Assembly (NCBI RefSeq): GCF_013403565.1
Contig: NZ_CP058627.1
Coordinates: forward strand, 558,001-622,000
Length of the DNA stretch: 64,000 bases
Reading direction: 5' to 3'
Source of the DNA: Chitinibacter bivalviorum
GTDB lineage: Bacteria > Pseudomonadota > Gammaproteobacteria > Burkholderiales > Chitinibacteraceae
Part shown: positions 35,992 to 45,526 of the stretch, piece after piece
Position numbering within the stretch: the stretch's first letter is position 1
Layout: each line of letters starts with the position of its first letter
Made by a program: the position numbers and the translations under genes
Notes under the pieces: generated by a model
Told to the model about the DNA's origin: nothing
The model's input: only the letters and a program-made list of their open reading frames with translations
The model's database searches: none

Positions 35992-38330
35992 TCTGAATTT
36001 TCCTGTAGAGCGCTGCTAGTGTACCAATAGTGCGGATGAATGTGCCGTTCGGCCTGCATTTGAATCTGCTGGCCGACTTGAAAGCGCAATGCACCTAGCT
36101 CGTCAGTGCGCAAAATGGTGGCATTGGCGGATTGATAGCGCGCAATAATCTCTGGTTTCGGATGACCAAATCGATTCATAAACCCCGCCGAGAAAACGGC
36201 GTATTGGGCTTGGGTGGCGGAGATAAATGGCTGCGATGACGAGGTTTTGCTGCCATGGTGTGGAACGAGGAGGATATCGCTCCTTGCTAAGCCCGCCGCA
36301 ATGAGGGCAGCCTCTTCGGCTTTGCCAATATCTGCCGTAATCAAGGCACTGTATTTGCCATTGCTAATCCGCAGTACGCAGCCTTGGGCATTATCGGTCG
36401 CCACAGCATAGTTTGCGCTTGGCCAAATGATGTCAAATTGCACCTGATCCCATTGCCAGTGTTGTCCGGCGCTGCATTTGACGGGGCGATGCTGCTGGTA
36501 TTGAGCTTGCAATAAGGCATGCTCGGCAGGCAAAGAGTGGATTAATTGTCCAATCGGCCAGCGGGCAAGCAGCGTTGGAGCTGCGCCGATATGGTCGTTG
36601 TCATTGTGCGAAAGTATCAGCGCATCTAGTTTCATGGCATTCAAGCTGCGCAAGCTTGGCAGCAGGGTGCTGTCGGTGTTGGGGAGTTGCCCCGTATCAA
36701 ACAGCACCGCATGCGAAGCGGTTTGGATGAGCACCGATAAACCTTGCCCAACATCGAGTGCAATTAATCGAAACTCACCATTTGGCACCATGGGCGGTGC
36801 ATATAACACCAAGGGTAATAACAAAACACCACCCAAATAGCGCGCAGCAAAGCCTTTCGGTAGCAGCAAAACCATCACGCCCAACATTGCCGCCGGCAAC
36901 AAATACAGCGGTGGCGGGCTGTGTTGCCAGCTTGCGAAAGGTAAGCTGACACACCACGCTAGCCCTATGTCGCACCAAGCCATGATTTGGGCGCTAAAGT
37001 TGAGCACTAAGCCGCTGGGCTCAATCAGGCCGAGCAAGGCCAGCGGTGTCACTATCAAGCTGACCAAAGGGATGGCAAAGGCATTGGCCAGCGGTGAAAT
37101 CAGCGGGAACTGGCCAAAAATGACGAGCAGTAAGGGTAGTGAACCTAAGGTGGCCGCCCATTGGCTATTGAGCCAGACTCGCCACTGTTGTGCTTCAGCA
37201 ATTCGGCCTGCACAGGCCCAGAGCAAGATGCCAACAATCAGAAATGAAAGCCAAAATCCAATCGATAACACTGAAAATGGATCAATCAATACGACAATGG
37301 AAAGGGCCAGTAGCCAGACCGCGCTGACTGGACTGCGCTGATTTCGCCATAGACAAATTGCAGCGATGATCAGCATGGTTACCGTTCTTTGGGTGGGTAT
37401 ACTCATTCCGGATGTTATAGAGTATGAAATTGCAGCCAATACCCCTGCAATGATGCCAACTCTTTGCGACGCAAGGCGTGACGCGAAGATAGGCATTCTT
37501 CGCCATAAGAAGACAGCAACCCCGCCAATCAAACCGGCCAGCATGGTGATATGGAGGCCCGAGATTGAAATTAAATGTGTGACTCCTGTTTGCGAGAATC
37601 GCAGCCATTGATCTTTAGGGATTTGATTCTGATCGCCAATCGTGAGTGCTTTGATGACTCCTATGTAGGGGTGATGTCCCAGTTGTTGAGCAATGCGGGT
37701 ACTTATTTGAGAGCGCCAGCGTAGGATTTGACTATCCCAGCTCAACCCCTCTATTGCTTGATAGGTTTTAACGGTAGCTGTGGCGGCAATATTTTGTTGT
37801 AAAAACCAGCTTTCTAAATCAAAGCCAGATGGATTGATTTGGCTATGAACTGGTTTTAATTTGGCGCTGATTTGCCAGCGTTGACCTGCTTGAAAGGGTA
37901 GATCCTTGCCATAGGCCGATACTTGGATCAGATCGGGTTGCCAATTGTGTTCAGGTATTGCTTTGTGGGGGCGAAATAAAAAAATCAGTCCATATTGAGT
38001 ACTCTGGGGCAAAGAGGCAATTTCACCTTCTAGCGTGACCACTTTTCCGACTAATTCAATGGGGAGTCGTTGTGCGATACGTATGCTGGCACGGTACTGC
38101 GCCCATGTAAATCCGAGACAGAAAATGAGCCCGCAGATTGCCAAATTTGAGATGAAATAGCGGCGAATCAAAAGTCCTATAACACATGCAACTGTCACAA
38201 TGACAACAATCGGCCAAGGGCAAAACTTGCTTTGCAGTTGGCTGCTGATCACACCCGCAATAAATGCACATAGGACGGCATAATAAGCAAACAAGGTGTT
38301 ACAGCGCGTAGAAATTTGGCTAAGATTCAT
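35988..38330 (-). CDS. comEC: ComEC/Rec2 DNA-uptake channel
   Basis: This 780-residue inner-membrane protein forms the channel for single-stranded DNA entry in natural transformation. In order it has N-terminal membrane helices, an OB-like DUF4131 segment (about 60-200), the competence domain with LISISGLHITMLAGL and SGMSIPTQRT, and more helices. A C-terminal metallo-beta-lactamase-like domain follows, with ALDVGQGLSVLIQ and ALILSHNDNDHIGA, and later LLVPHHGSKTSS. The frame is intact. Its stop overlaps the MOSC start (ATGA). Full transformation would need pilus and ComEA/DprA genes elsewhere. Confidence 0.94.
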   Translation of the reverse strand: MNLSQISTRCNTLFAYYAVLCAFIAGVISSQLQSKFCPWPIVVIVTVACVIGLLIRRYFISNLAICGLIFCLGFTWAQYRASIRIAQRLPIELVGKVVTLEGEIASLPQSTQYGLIFLFRPHKAIPEHNWQPDLIQVSAYGKDLPFQAGQRWQISAKLKPVHSQINPSGFDLESWFLQQNIAATATVKTYQAIEGLSWDSQILRWRSQISTRIAQQLGHHPYIGVIKALTIGDQNQIPKDQWLRFSQTGVTHLISISGLHITMLAGLIGGVAVFLWRRMPIFASRLASQRVGIIAGVLAAISYSITSGMSIPTQRTVTMLIIAAICLWRNQRSPVSAVWLLALSIVVLIDPFSVLSIGFWLSFLIVGILLWACAGRIAEAQQWRVWLNSQWAATLGSLPLLLVIFGQFPLISPLANAFAIPLVSLIVTPLALLGLIEPSGLVLNFSAQIMAWCDIGLAWCVSLPFASWQHSPPPLYLLPAAMLGVMVLLLPKGFAARYLGGVLLLPLVLYAPPMVPNGEFRLIALDVGQGLSVLIQTASHAVLFDTGQLPNTDSTLLPSLRSLNAMKLDALILSHNDNDHIGAAPTLLARWPIGQLIHSLPAEHALLQAQYQQHRPVKCSAGQHWQWDQVQFDIIWPSANYAVATDNAQGCVLRISNGKYSALITADIGKAEEAALIAAGLARSDILLVPHHGSKTSSSQPFISATQAQYAVFSAGFMNRFGHPKPEIIARYQSANATILRTDELGALRFQVGQQIQMQAERHIHPHYWYTSSALQENSE

Positions 38331-38404
38331 GCTTATTGCTAGCCGAATTACTAGTACATTACAAGTCGATGCTTGAGCATTGAATCAGACTGGGAGAGAG
38401 AAAC

Positions 38405-39265
38405 ATGCGCTGGGATAAAATGCGTGAAAGCCAAAACGTAGAAGAAGTAGGCGGACAATCATCTGGCCAAGGTGGTGGGCTGCGCCTAGGGCTTGGCGGT
38501 ATTGCCGTTGTGGTCGTGCTGGGATTATTGCTGGGAAAAAATCCACTAGAAATACTGGGTTTGGTCACTCAGATGCAAGGAGGGGCAGTGCCACACTCCC
38601 AAACTGCAGCCCGACCCGTTGATGCTAAATCTCATGAGTTTGTAGCGCGGGTATTGGGTGATACAGAAGATACATGGCAGCAAATCTACCAATCCCATGG
38701 TCAGCAATATCAGTTGCCTAAATTAGTTTCTTTTCAGGGATCGGTAAAATCTGCATGCGGTAATGCCAGTGCCGCGATGGGGCCATTTTATTGCCCTGCT
38801 GATCAAAAGGTGTATTTGGACTACGCTTTTTTTGACGAGCTGCATCGTAAGTTTGGTGCGCCAGGTGACTTTGCTCAAGCCTATGTGATTGCTCATGAAG
38901 TGGGTCATCACGTCCAAAATTTGATGGGTCTCTCAGCCAAAGTCCACCAACAGCAACAACGCTTAAGTAAAGCCGAGGGCAATGCGCTCTCGGTGCGCTT
39001 AGAGCTTCAGGCCGATTGCTTTGCAGGTGTATGGGGGCATTCTGCCGCACAGCGAGGTTTGCTAGATGCTGCCGATATGGACGAGGCGTTGGCTGCAGCC
39101 AATGCCATCGGGGATGATACCTTGCAGAAAAGTGCTGGTCATGCTGTGGTTCCCGATGCATTTACTCATGGTAGTTCAGAACAAAGGATGCGCTGGTTTA
39201 AGCGTGGAATGGAAAATGGTGACATAAAAGCTTGCAACACCTTTGATTCGAATGTTGCGCTATAA
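38405..39265 (+). CDS. YpfJ-family neutral zinc metallopeptidase
   Basis: This 286-residue protein has one N-terminal membrane anchor (LGGIAVVVVLGLLLG, about 36-50) and a C-terminal peptidase domain with the zinc motif AHEVGHHVQNLMG (near 170) and LQADCFAGVWGH. It matches the KPN_02809/YpfJ family of putative neutral zinc metallopeptidases. The N-terminus RWDKMRESQNVEEVGG is also typical. The active domain should face the periplasm. Substrates are unknown. The gene is divergent from comEC and followed by a lipoprotein gene. Confidence 0.9.
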   Translation: MRWDKMRESQNVEEVGGQSSGQGGGLRLGLGGIAVVVVLGLLLGKNPLEILGLVTQMQGGAVPHSQTAARPVDAKSHEFVARVLGDTEDTWQQIYQSHGQQYQLPKLVSFQGSVKSACGNASAAMGPFYCPADQKVYLDYAFFDELHRKFGAPGDFAQAYVIAHEVGHHVQNLMGLSAKVHQQQQRLSKAEGNALSVRLELQADCFAGVWGHSAAQRGLLDAADMDEALAAANAIGDDTLQKSAGHAVVPDAFTHGSSEQRMRWFKRGMENGDIKACNTFDSNVAL

Positions 39266-39313
39266 AAGACCGCACTTTTCAGTTACATTATGCGCACAAG
39301 AATAGGAGGAGTA

Positions 39314-39670
39314 ATGCAAATGCTTAAATATGGTCTCGCGGTATTGTTGGCGCTCAATTTGGTGGCCTGTGGCGATAAAGCTGAAAATCAGGCGGTTGTT
39401 CAAAACCAATCCCAATCCCAATCCACAGATCCGCGTTATCAAAATCCACTGCTGAACGCCAATCCTGAACAATTTAAGCAAATTTTGGCTGATTGCGGCA
39501 AATTAATGTTTGGTGAATTCGCTGCGCCAGCAGAAGTGCAAACTAAATGCAAAGAAGATATGAAAAAGCGGGCTGCAGAGCTGGGGTTAACTCTCACGGA
39601 TGCCAATCTTTCAGAGCAGTTGGTTGCTGAGCGGTATAAGTTTACTCAGCGGCAAGCGGATAAAAAGTAA
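39314..39670 (+). CDS. Small lipoprotein, unknown function
   Basis: This 118-residue protein has a lipoprotein signal (hydrophobic YGLAVLLALNLVAC, with the lipid-attached cysteine near residue 18). A Gln/Ser-rich linker follows, and then a helical domain with two further cysteines (LADCGKLMFG and QTKCKEDM). The start at 39314 has a perfect aggagga 3 bases upstream. A second ATG six bases on would have better spacing, so the exact start is uncertain by two codons. Residue 3 after the lipid cysteine is Asp, so retention in the inner membrane is possible. Confidence 0.78.
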   Translation: MQMLKYGLAVLLALNLVACGDKAENQAVVQNQSQSQSTDPRYQNPLLNANPEQFKQILADCGKLMFGEFAAPAEVQTKCKEDMKKRAAELGLTLTDANLSEQLVAERYKFTQRQADKK

Positions 39671-39674
39671 TCAC

Positions 39675-39998
39675 TTAAAGCAAGCCTTGTTCACTATCGA
39701 CGAGCAAATCTAAGCTATTACTCAAACGTTTGCGTAAGGTTTTGCGTGATAGCAATTTTTCTTGAGCTGCAACTGGCAAATCGGTAAGTCGGAGAAGATT
39801 TTTTTGGATCAGTACGTCGACTAAGTCTTCGATGACTCGAATTAAGACTATGTCTGAATGGCTCAGGTCCGTATTTGTTGAGCCGAGAAAATGAAGAACG
39901 CTGGGGTCATTGTGTGCCAACTGCTCGGTGGCTCCAGCTCGTTCCTCTTGATAGATGGCGATGATTTCACCTCTTGCATTTCTTTCTACGAAAATCAT
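39675..39998 (-). CDS. Conserved small cytoplasmic protein
   Basis: The 107-residue product resembles small proteins in Pseudomonas and relatives labelled 'tryptophan synthase subunit beta like', a misleading name with no enzyme evidence. Typical features are MIFVERNARGEIIAIY at the N-terminus and LIRVIEDLVDVLIQKNLL followed by LTDLPVAAQEKLLSRK. It has no signal or membrane segment. It converges with the lipoprotein gene with four bases between stops. Its likely upstream boundary is the terminator at 40022. Function unknown. Confidence 0.75.
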   Translation of the reverse strand: MIFVERNARGEIIAIYQEERAGATEQLAHNDPSVLHFLGSTNTDLSHSDIVLIRVIEDLVDVLIQKNLLRLTDLPVAAQEKLLSRKTLRKRLSNSLDLLVDSEQGLL

Positions 39999-40021
39999 GG
40001 CAGCCCTCTGATATATCCAAA

Positions 40022-40052
40022 TAAAAAAACCACGTCTGAGCGTGGTTTTTTC
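40022..40052. terminator. Terminator downstream of the EAL/HDOD gene
   Basis: Stem aaccacg/cgtggtt with a six-base loop and A-/T-runs on both sides. It closes the leftward chemotaxis transcript on the minus strand. Confidence 0.9.
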
Positions 40053-40063
40053 AATTTTGGTGG

Positions 40064-41284
40064 TTAAACCCCTAGTTCTTCAACCCAATTGAGTGACTGC
40101 ACATGTGCTTTATTGAGCATATCAGGCGTAATTTGCAGTTGTTCGCATAAGCGTGGGACTTCCGACATTTCGGGGTCTTCACATGCTTCTGCTAACTCGA
40201 GGAATGGACCATAAATCCCAGTTCTAAATAGCAAGGCATCGCTAACCGACTCGGGCAGAATCAAGGTTTCCAAGATGTTATCCATTGGCATGTCGAGCAA
40301 TACATCAAGTAATGAGAACATACCAACAATAAACAGATTGTCCTTGTCCTGACCATCCAGTAAATGAGCACCAAGTAACTCGACAAGACGACCGCGTGTT
40401 ACTGCCGTTTTTAGTAGAGCAGGTGGAGAACCTGTTTCAGCACCGGCGGTAACTAACAACAAGGTGAGCCAGCGATATAATTTTTGATAGCCCAAAATCG
40501 TTACGGCATGACGGAATGATTGAATCTCACATGACAAGCCAAACCCTGCTGAGTTGATATAACGCAGCAATTTGAAAGAAAGAGCAACATCACGTTTTAA
40601 TGCGTTTTCAATGTCGCGTATTTCTGCATTGTTACGCAACATATTGAGCAAATTAAGAATGTTGGCATAACCGGGGTTGATTACTTTGGCCGATAAAGTC
40701 TCTGGATGAGCAAAGTAATAACCTTGGAAGCAATCCATACCAATGTCTAGGCATTGCTTAAATTCATCCTTGGTTTCTACTTTTTCTGCGACTTGCAAAA
40801 TAGGATGGCGTCGCAATTCCTTTGAAAGCGCTGGAACTTGAGCCAATCCTAATTGCTGAATATCGAGCTTGATGTAATTGGCGAACTCAATCATCGGCGC
40901 TGTTTGCGGCGTCAAAATGAAGTCATCAAGGGCGATCCCAAACCCTTGTGCGCGCAAATCAGCAAGTCGGGTTAGCAACTCAGGCGATGGTTGAGTTGTT
41001 TCGACAATTTCTAACACAACTCGTTGAGGTTGAAGTAACTCGAGGAAGTTACTTTCCAACATGGATTCAGCGACATTGATAAAAGCAATTTTATTGCCGA
41101 CGAGCCAATCAGTCCCCATGTTTGATATGGTGTTGACCAAAACATTGGTGCCCGCCTGCATATCGCTAGAGAAGTCAGCAGTGACTGCTTCCTTATTTAA
41201 GCGAAACAGCAGCTCGTAACCAATAATCTGCTGCTGCCGATTCAGAATAGGCTGGCGCCCGATAAATGCATGTTCTTGGTTCAT
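40064..41284 (-). CDS. EAL/HDOD signalling protein with degenerate EAL motif
   Basis: This 406-residue protein has an N-terminal EAL-like domain (about 1-200) and a C-terminal HDOD domain (about 200-390, with LLRYINSAGFGL). Its signature EAL is YELLF at residues 23-27, and other EAL residues are changed, though LEIVETT and IALDDF remain. It is therefore probably not an active c-di-GMP phosphodiesterase. Similar proteins (YuxH, CdgJ) affect motility and c-di-GMP networks. It lies 75 bases downstream of cheA on the same strand and is followed by a terminator, so it may be the last gene of the che transcript. Confidence 0.9.
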   Translation of the reverse strand: MNQEHAFIGRQPILNRQQQIIGYELLFRLNKEAVTADFSSDMQAGTNVLVNTISNMGTDWLVGNKIAFINVAESMLESNFLELLQPQRVVLEIVETTQPSPELLTRLADLRAQGFGIALDDFILTPQTAPMIEFANYIKLDIQQLGLAQVPALSKELRRHPILQVAEKVETKDEFKQCLDIGMDCFQGYYFAHPETLSAKVINPGYANILNLLNMLRNNAEIRDIENALKRDVALSFKLLRYINSAGFGLSCEIQSFRHAVTILGYQKLYRWLTLLLVTAGAETGSPPALLKTAVTRGRLVELLGAHLLDGQDKDNLFIVGMFSLLDVLLDMPMDNILETLILPESVSDALLFRTGIYGPFLELAEACEDPEMSEVPRLCEQLQITPDMLNKAHVQSLNWVEELGV

Positions 41285-41359
41285 ATTTCCCGTGGCCTGA
41301 GCCGCTTCCTAAGATTTAATATTAGTTAGTGCTGATATTATATTGCAACATCAGTCCAT

Positions 41360-43291
41360 TCAAGAGAACTGTTGAGCAAAACGAGAGGTCTTGATGGCTG
41401 AATTATCGGCATTAGCGGAAGCAAGCAGATCTTCCATATCCAAGACCAATACGATCGAACCATCACCAGATAAGGTTGCACCTGCAATACCTTTAGGGCG
41501 AATGTGCTGTAACGGTTTGATCACAACATCATCACGACCAATAAAGCTGTCAACAGCCAAAATAAACGAGTGTTCGGCAGATTGCATTAGTACACCAAAT
41601 TGAGGGATCTGTACTTCTTGCCAGCCAATCAAATTGGCTAGTGATCTAACCGACAAAATCTCATCACGAACAACAATCGTTGCTCTGCCTGACACTTCTT
41701 GTACTTGCTCTTGGCGGATAGTAATAATTTCGCGAACCATGGCCAATGGAACTGCAAATGGTTGATCGCACACTTTTACTACCAATACGGGCAGAATTGC
41801 TAGGGTCAGTGGCAAAGATATGGTAAAGCGAGAGCCGTCCCCAACTACCGATTGAATATCAACCCGACCATTCAACTTTTGAATATTCGTTTTGACAACA
41901 TCCATCCCTACGCCACGACCTGAAACACTCGATATTTGATCTTTAGTTGAGAATCCAGGCAAGAAGATGAGTTGCAAAGATTGCTTGTCATCCAAACTAT
42001 TGGCAGTTTCTATGTCAATCAAGCCCTTCTCAAGAGCCTTTCTGCGAATTACATCTGGCCGCATTCCACGGCCATCATCGGTGATTTCAATTCGGATGTG
42101 GTCGCCAACCTGAGTTGCAGATAATTCAACTACTGCTTTTGCAGGTTTTCCTGAAGCAATGCGTTCTTCTGTTGTTTCAACCCCGTGGTCTACTGCATTT
42201 CTTACTAAGTGAACCAGTGGGTCGTTCAAATCCTCGAGCATGGTCTTATCAAGCTCGGTTTCTTCGCCGGAAATAATTAATTCAACATCTTTGCCCATTT
42301 GGCGAGCTAAATCGCGTGCCAAACGAGGGTATTTTTGGAATAAACGACCAATAGGCTGCATCCGTGTTTTCATCACAGCATTTTGTAGGTCACCAACCAA
42401 AAGATCCAATTGCCCAATTGCTTCATCCAGGGCTTTTAGTGTAACGCCATCCATTTTGCCCGACATAATATCGGTGCGAAGGGTCGTTAGCCGGTTTTTA
42501 GTTAAGCCAATTTCGCCCGACAAATTGAGTACTTGATCCAGTCGGACGGTATCAATACGAATGGTGGTTTCTTGTGTTGCCAATTGTTGGCTGTTTGTGG
42601 CTTGAGCACGTGGCGCAACGGGTGAAGCTGCTGCTGGTTTTAAGCTGAGCATAGGCTCAGAAATCAACTGCGTTGGATTTGCTTCTTCTACGGGCTCGAT
42701 ACGCACAGCTGTAGACTCTATTACAGAGGACGATTCTTTTTGATTGCTAGTTTCATTCAATAGGGAGTTATAGAGTCCTTGCCAATCGTGACCAGTTTGT
42801 TCTTGAGCATGGTTGACCGAAGTAGGGGCTGCAGGCTGAGACTGGATCGGTGTAGGTTCGATATTCAAAGTGGTTGGCGCTGCCGTGTTAGATGTTTGAC
42901 GTCCTTCGAGAACATCGTCTAGCGCTTGTAAGAGTGCGGGATCTACGGGTGACGGAAGACGTGATTGTGACATCGCTCCAAACATATCGCGAACGACGCC
43001 TGTAGCGGCAAGGATTTCGTCCATAATTTCAGGATTGAGTTGTAGTTCGCCATTACGCAGTTTATCGAACAGGTTTTCTGTTCGATGGCACAGGCCAACC
43101 ATTGCATCAACATTCAAAAATCCTGCACCACCTTTAATGGTGTGAAAACCGCGAAAGATATCATTAAGTAGTGCACGATCGTCTGGCCGTTTTTCAAGTT
43201 CAACTAACTTATTATCTACTTCTGAAAGTAGTTCTGAGGACTCTGTTAAAAAGTCCTGCAGTAAGTCTTCCATGCCTGCGAAATCACTCAT
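41360..43291 (-). CDS. cheA: Chemotaxis histidine kinase CheA
   Basis: This 643-residue kinase has an Hpt (P1) domain with phosphoacceptor His50 in FRGFHTIKGGAGFL and a long linker with Pro/Gln-rich sequence (about 130-230) in the place of P2. A dimerisation helix pair (P3), an ATPase domain with NDPLVHLVRNAVDHG, ITDDGRGM and GRGVGMDVVKTNI, and a C-terminal CheW-like P5 complete it. It phosphorylates CheY and CheV when receptors are unoccupied. It sits 22 bases after cheZ on the same strand. No cheW, cheR or cheB gene is in the window. Confidence 0.97.
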   Translation of the reverse strand: MSDFAGMEDLLQDFLTESSELLSEVDNKLVELEKRPDDRALLNDIFRGFHTIKGGAGFLNVDAMVGLCHRTENLFDKLRNGELQLNPEIMDEILAATGVVRDMFGAMSQSRLPSPVDPALLQALDDVLEGRQTSNTAAPTTLNIEPTPIQSQPAAPTSVNHAQEQTGHDWQGLYNSLLNETSNQKESSSVIESTAVRIEPVEEANPTQLISEPMLSLKPAAASPVAPRAQATNSQQLATQETTIRIDTVRLDQVLNLSGEIGLTKNRLTTLRTDIMSGKMDGVTLKALDEAIGQLDLLVGDLQNAVMKTRMQPIGRLFQKYPRLARDLARQMGKDVELIISGEETELDKTMLEDLNDPLVHLVRNAVDHGVETTEERIASGKPAKAVVELSATQVGDHIRIEITDDGRGMRPDVIRRKALEKGLIDIETANSLDDKQSLQLIFLPGFSTKDQISSVSGRGVGMDVVKTNIQKLNGRVDIQSVVGDGSRFTISLPLTLAILPVLVVKVCDQPFAVPLAMVREIITIRQEQVQEVSGRATIVVRDEILSVRSLANLIGWQEVQIPQFGVLMQSAEHSFILAVDSFIGRDDVVIKPLQHIRPKGIAGATLSGDGSIVLVLDMEDLLASANADNSAIKTSRFAQQFS

Positions 43292-43313
43292 GATTTTCTC
43301 CTTGGCCTTGATT

Positions 43314-44069
43314 TTAGAAGCCGAGGCTTTCTAATAAGTCGTCAACTTGCTCTTGATTTGTTACAACGTCAGTACGACCTTCGGATTTCACGACTGGTCC
43401 GTTTAAAAGGCCCGTGTCTTCCGTTTTTGCTGTTGGATTAAACATCAACAGAAAATCTAGCAAATGAGATTCCATCTCTTTTGCCATGACCAAGACTTTT
43501 TTAATTACTTGACCCGTTAGATCTTGGAAGTCTTGTGCCATCATAATCTCGAGCATTTGGTTGCTTACTTGCTCTGATTGCTTTGTCGTAGTTGCGAGGT
43601 GGGCTCGTGTTCTTTCAACCAAATGCTTGAATTCGTCTACAGACAATTCTTTAGCAAAAAAGCGATCCCATTCTCTAGATAATGCTGTGGATTGTTCGGT
43701 AATACTATCTTGCAATGGTTTGGCAACATCAAGTGCATTAAGGGTTCTTTCTGCTGCTTGCTCAGTCATTGTAGCGACATACGATAAGCGATCACGTGCA
43801 TCAGGAATTGAGCTGGCAGCTGATTCAAGAGATTTATCTAGGCCTAACTCGCAAAGCGTGTCATGTAATTTACGTGTCAGATGGCCGATATGAGAAAACA
43901 TTGATTTGGCTGGTTCGGCCATTTCTGATGTCGTTTGTGCTTCTGAAGTAGCCGCTTGAGCTGTGGGCGTTGCTGATTCAACAGTGTCAGTCTGATTTGC
44001 CTGTACGATGCTGTCGAAAAGTGCTTCTAAATCTACGGAATCACCGCCTTGCATTGCTGGATCACTCAC
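43314..44069 (-). CDS. cheZ: CheY-P phosphatase CheZ
   Basis: This 251-residue protein is a long four-helix hairpin with the catalytic segment AQDFQDLTGQVIKKV (about 170-185), whose Asp and Gln insert into the CheY active site. The C-terminal tail ends in VDDLLESLGF, the CheY-tethering peptide. The N-terminus is an acidic variable region. It dephosphorylates CheY-P to terminate the signal. It lies between cheY and cheA, 40 bases from cheY. Confidence 0.95.
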   Translation of the reverse strand: MSDPAMQGGDSVDLEALFDSIVQANQTDTVESATPTAQAATSEAQTTSEMAEPAKSMFSHIGHLTRKLHDTLCELGLDKSLESAASSIPDARDRLSYVATMTEQAAERTLNALDVAKPLQDSITEQSTALSREWDRFFAKELSVDEFKHLVERTRAHLATTTKQSEQVSNQMLEIMMAQDFQDLTGQVIKKVLVMAKEMESHLLDFLLMFNPTAKTEDTGLLNGPVVKSEGRTDVVTNQEQVDDLLESLGF

Positions 44070-44109
44070 AGTCTTCTCCTGTGCATAAATTTAATTTTTG
44101 TGCGGTAAA

Positions 44110-44499
44110 TTACTTACTCATATTGGCAAAAATCTTTTTGAGCTTTTCATCGAGTGTAGCTGCTGTAAATGGTTTAACTACATAACCACTTGCACCTGCA
44201 GTTGCTGCTTCAATGATATTTTCTTTTTTAGCTTCTGCCGTCACCATCAACACAGGGAGGTGTTTGAGCTGGGCATCAGAACGAATTGCTTTAAGCAATT
44301 CAATTCCTGTCATATTTGGCATATTCCAATCGGTTACAACAAATTCAAATTGCCCGTTTTTTAGTTTATGTAGTGCGACCTGACCATCTTCAGCCTCGTC
44401 AACATTAGTAAATCCGAGTTCCTTTAGAAGATTTCGGACAATGCGACGCATGGTAGAAAAATCGTCTACCACGAGAAAACGCATGTTCTGATCTGCCAT
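44110..44499 (-). CDS. cheY: Chemotaxis response regulator CheY
   Basis: This 129-residue single-domain receiver has the acid pair Asp12-Asp13 in [11 protein letters not shown], the phosphorylation site Asp57 in [11 protein letters not shown], the threonine in [12 protein letters not shown] and the lysine in [11 protein letters not shown]. The sequence is close to enterobacterial CheY over its whole length. CheA-P donates the phosphate; CheY-P binds the flagellar switch protein FliM. It lies third in cheV-cheV-cheY-cheZ-cheA. Confidence 0.97.
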   Translation of the reverse strand: MADQNMRFLVVDDFSTMRRIVRNLLKELGFTNVDEAEDGQVALHKLKNGQFEFVVTDWNMPNMTGIELLKAIRSDAQLKHLPVLMVTAEAKKENIIEAATAGASGYVVKPFTAATLDEKLKKIFANMSK

Positions 44500-44561
44500 A
44501 ACTTACTCCAAGTCAGCACTATAAAAATAATGCATTAATATTATTAAATAATTACAAATAC

Positions 44562-45503
44562 TTAATTGGCCAAAAGAGGGCTTAAAGTATCTGCTAGAAT
44601 AAATGGGTCAAACTTAGCTACGTAGGCATCAACTCCAACACTTGCACCCATAGCGCGATTTGCGTTTGAAGATAGTGAAGAGTGCATAACAACTGGAATA
44701 CCTTGGAAGCGATGATCTGATTTAATATGTTTAGTTAATACATAACCATCCATTTCTGGCATTTCAGCATCAACAAGAATTAATTTGAGTTTATCTTTCA
44801 AATACTCGCCATCGTGAACAGCACGATTGGCAAGGTTTTGCAATTTATCCCATGCCTCTTTGCCATTGTTAGCTTGATGGTATTTCACGCCAATTTTATC
44901 AAGAACACTGACGATTTCTTTGCGTGCGACCAAAGAATCATCAACAAAAAACATAAACGTCTCAGGGCTGATATGTGAAGTAGGTAGGTCAGGAATAACG
45001 GGCTCACCGATCACGGTAGCTAGAATTTGTTCAACATCTAAAATTGATACTAATTTTCCATCTGGTAATTCAGTGATTGCAGTAATTAATGCCTGATTTC
45101 CTGCGAGCATAGTTTCAGGTGCCCGAACTTTGTCCCAGTCAACACGAATAATACGATCCACATCGTGAACCAGAAATGCTTGAGTATGTTTAGAAAACTC
45201 AGTCACGATCATTGTGCTGGTGGTGTCGCCTGTCGGCATTTCTTGGGTCGCAACAAACCGTGCAAGAGCGATGACTGGAATGATATTGCCGCGTAGAGAC
45301 AATACCCCCTCTACGCCATGGGGCATATTAGGTGTTTTGGTTATTTTGGGTGTCTGGGAAACTTCACGAACCTTGAATACATTAATTCCAAATATTTCTC
45401 TAGTACCGAGCGTAAACAACAGAATTTCCATTTTATTGGAGCCTGCAAGCTTGGTGCGCGCATCAACTGTATCGAGTAAATTTGTTTGTTCAGACTTGCT
45501 CAT
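44562..45503 (-). CDS. cheV: CheV coupling protein, paralogue 1
   Basis: This 313-residue protein has an N-terminal CheW-like domain (about 25-165; INVFKVREVSQTPKI, GVEGVLSLRGNIIPVI) and a C-terminal receiver domain (about 180-310; FFVDDSLVARKEI, LILVDAEMPEMDGYVL, with Asp as phosphoacceptor). CheV couples receptors to CheA and may take phosphate to adapt signalling. The start at 45503 has ggag 6 bases upstream; an in-frame TTG 12 bases further out is unlikely. It lies 23 bases after its paralogue. Confidence 0.95.
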   Translation of the reverse strand: MSKSEQTNLLDTVDARTKLAGSNKMEILLFTLGTREIFGINVFKVREVSQTPKITKTPNMPHGVEGVLSLRGNIIPVIALARFVATQEMPTGDTTSTMIVTEFSKHTQAFLVHDVDRIIRVDWDKVRAPETMLAGNQALITAITELPDGKLVSILDVEQILATVIGEPVIPDLPTSHISPETFMFFVDDSLVARKEIVSVLDKIGVKYHQANNGKEAWDKLQNLANRAVHDGEYLKDKLKLILVDAEMPEMDGYVLTKHIKSDHRFQGIPVVMHSSLSSNANRAMGASVGVDAYVAKFDPFILADTLSPLLAN

Positions 45504-45526
45504 GGAGGGCTCCAATACGAATGTTT

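Noticed and set aside
37395..37444. GGGTAT...ATACCC pair inside comEC
   Set aside because: The span is 50 bases, not 49, and it encodes the conserved ComEC competence-domain segment ending SGMSIPTQRT, so the match is coincidental.
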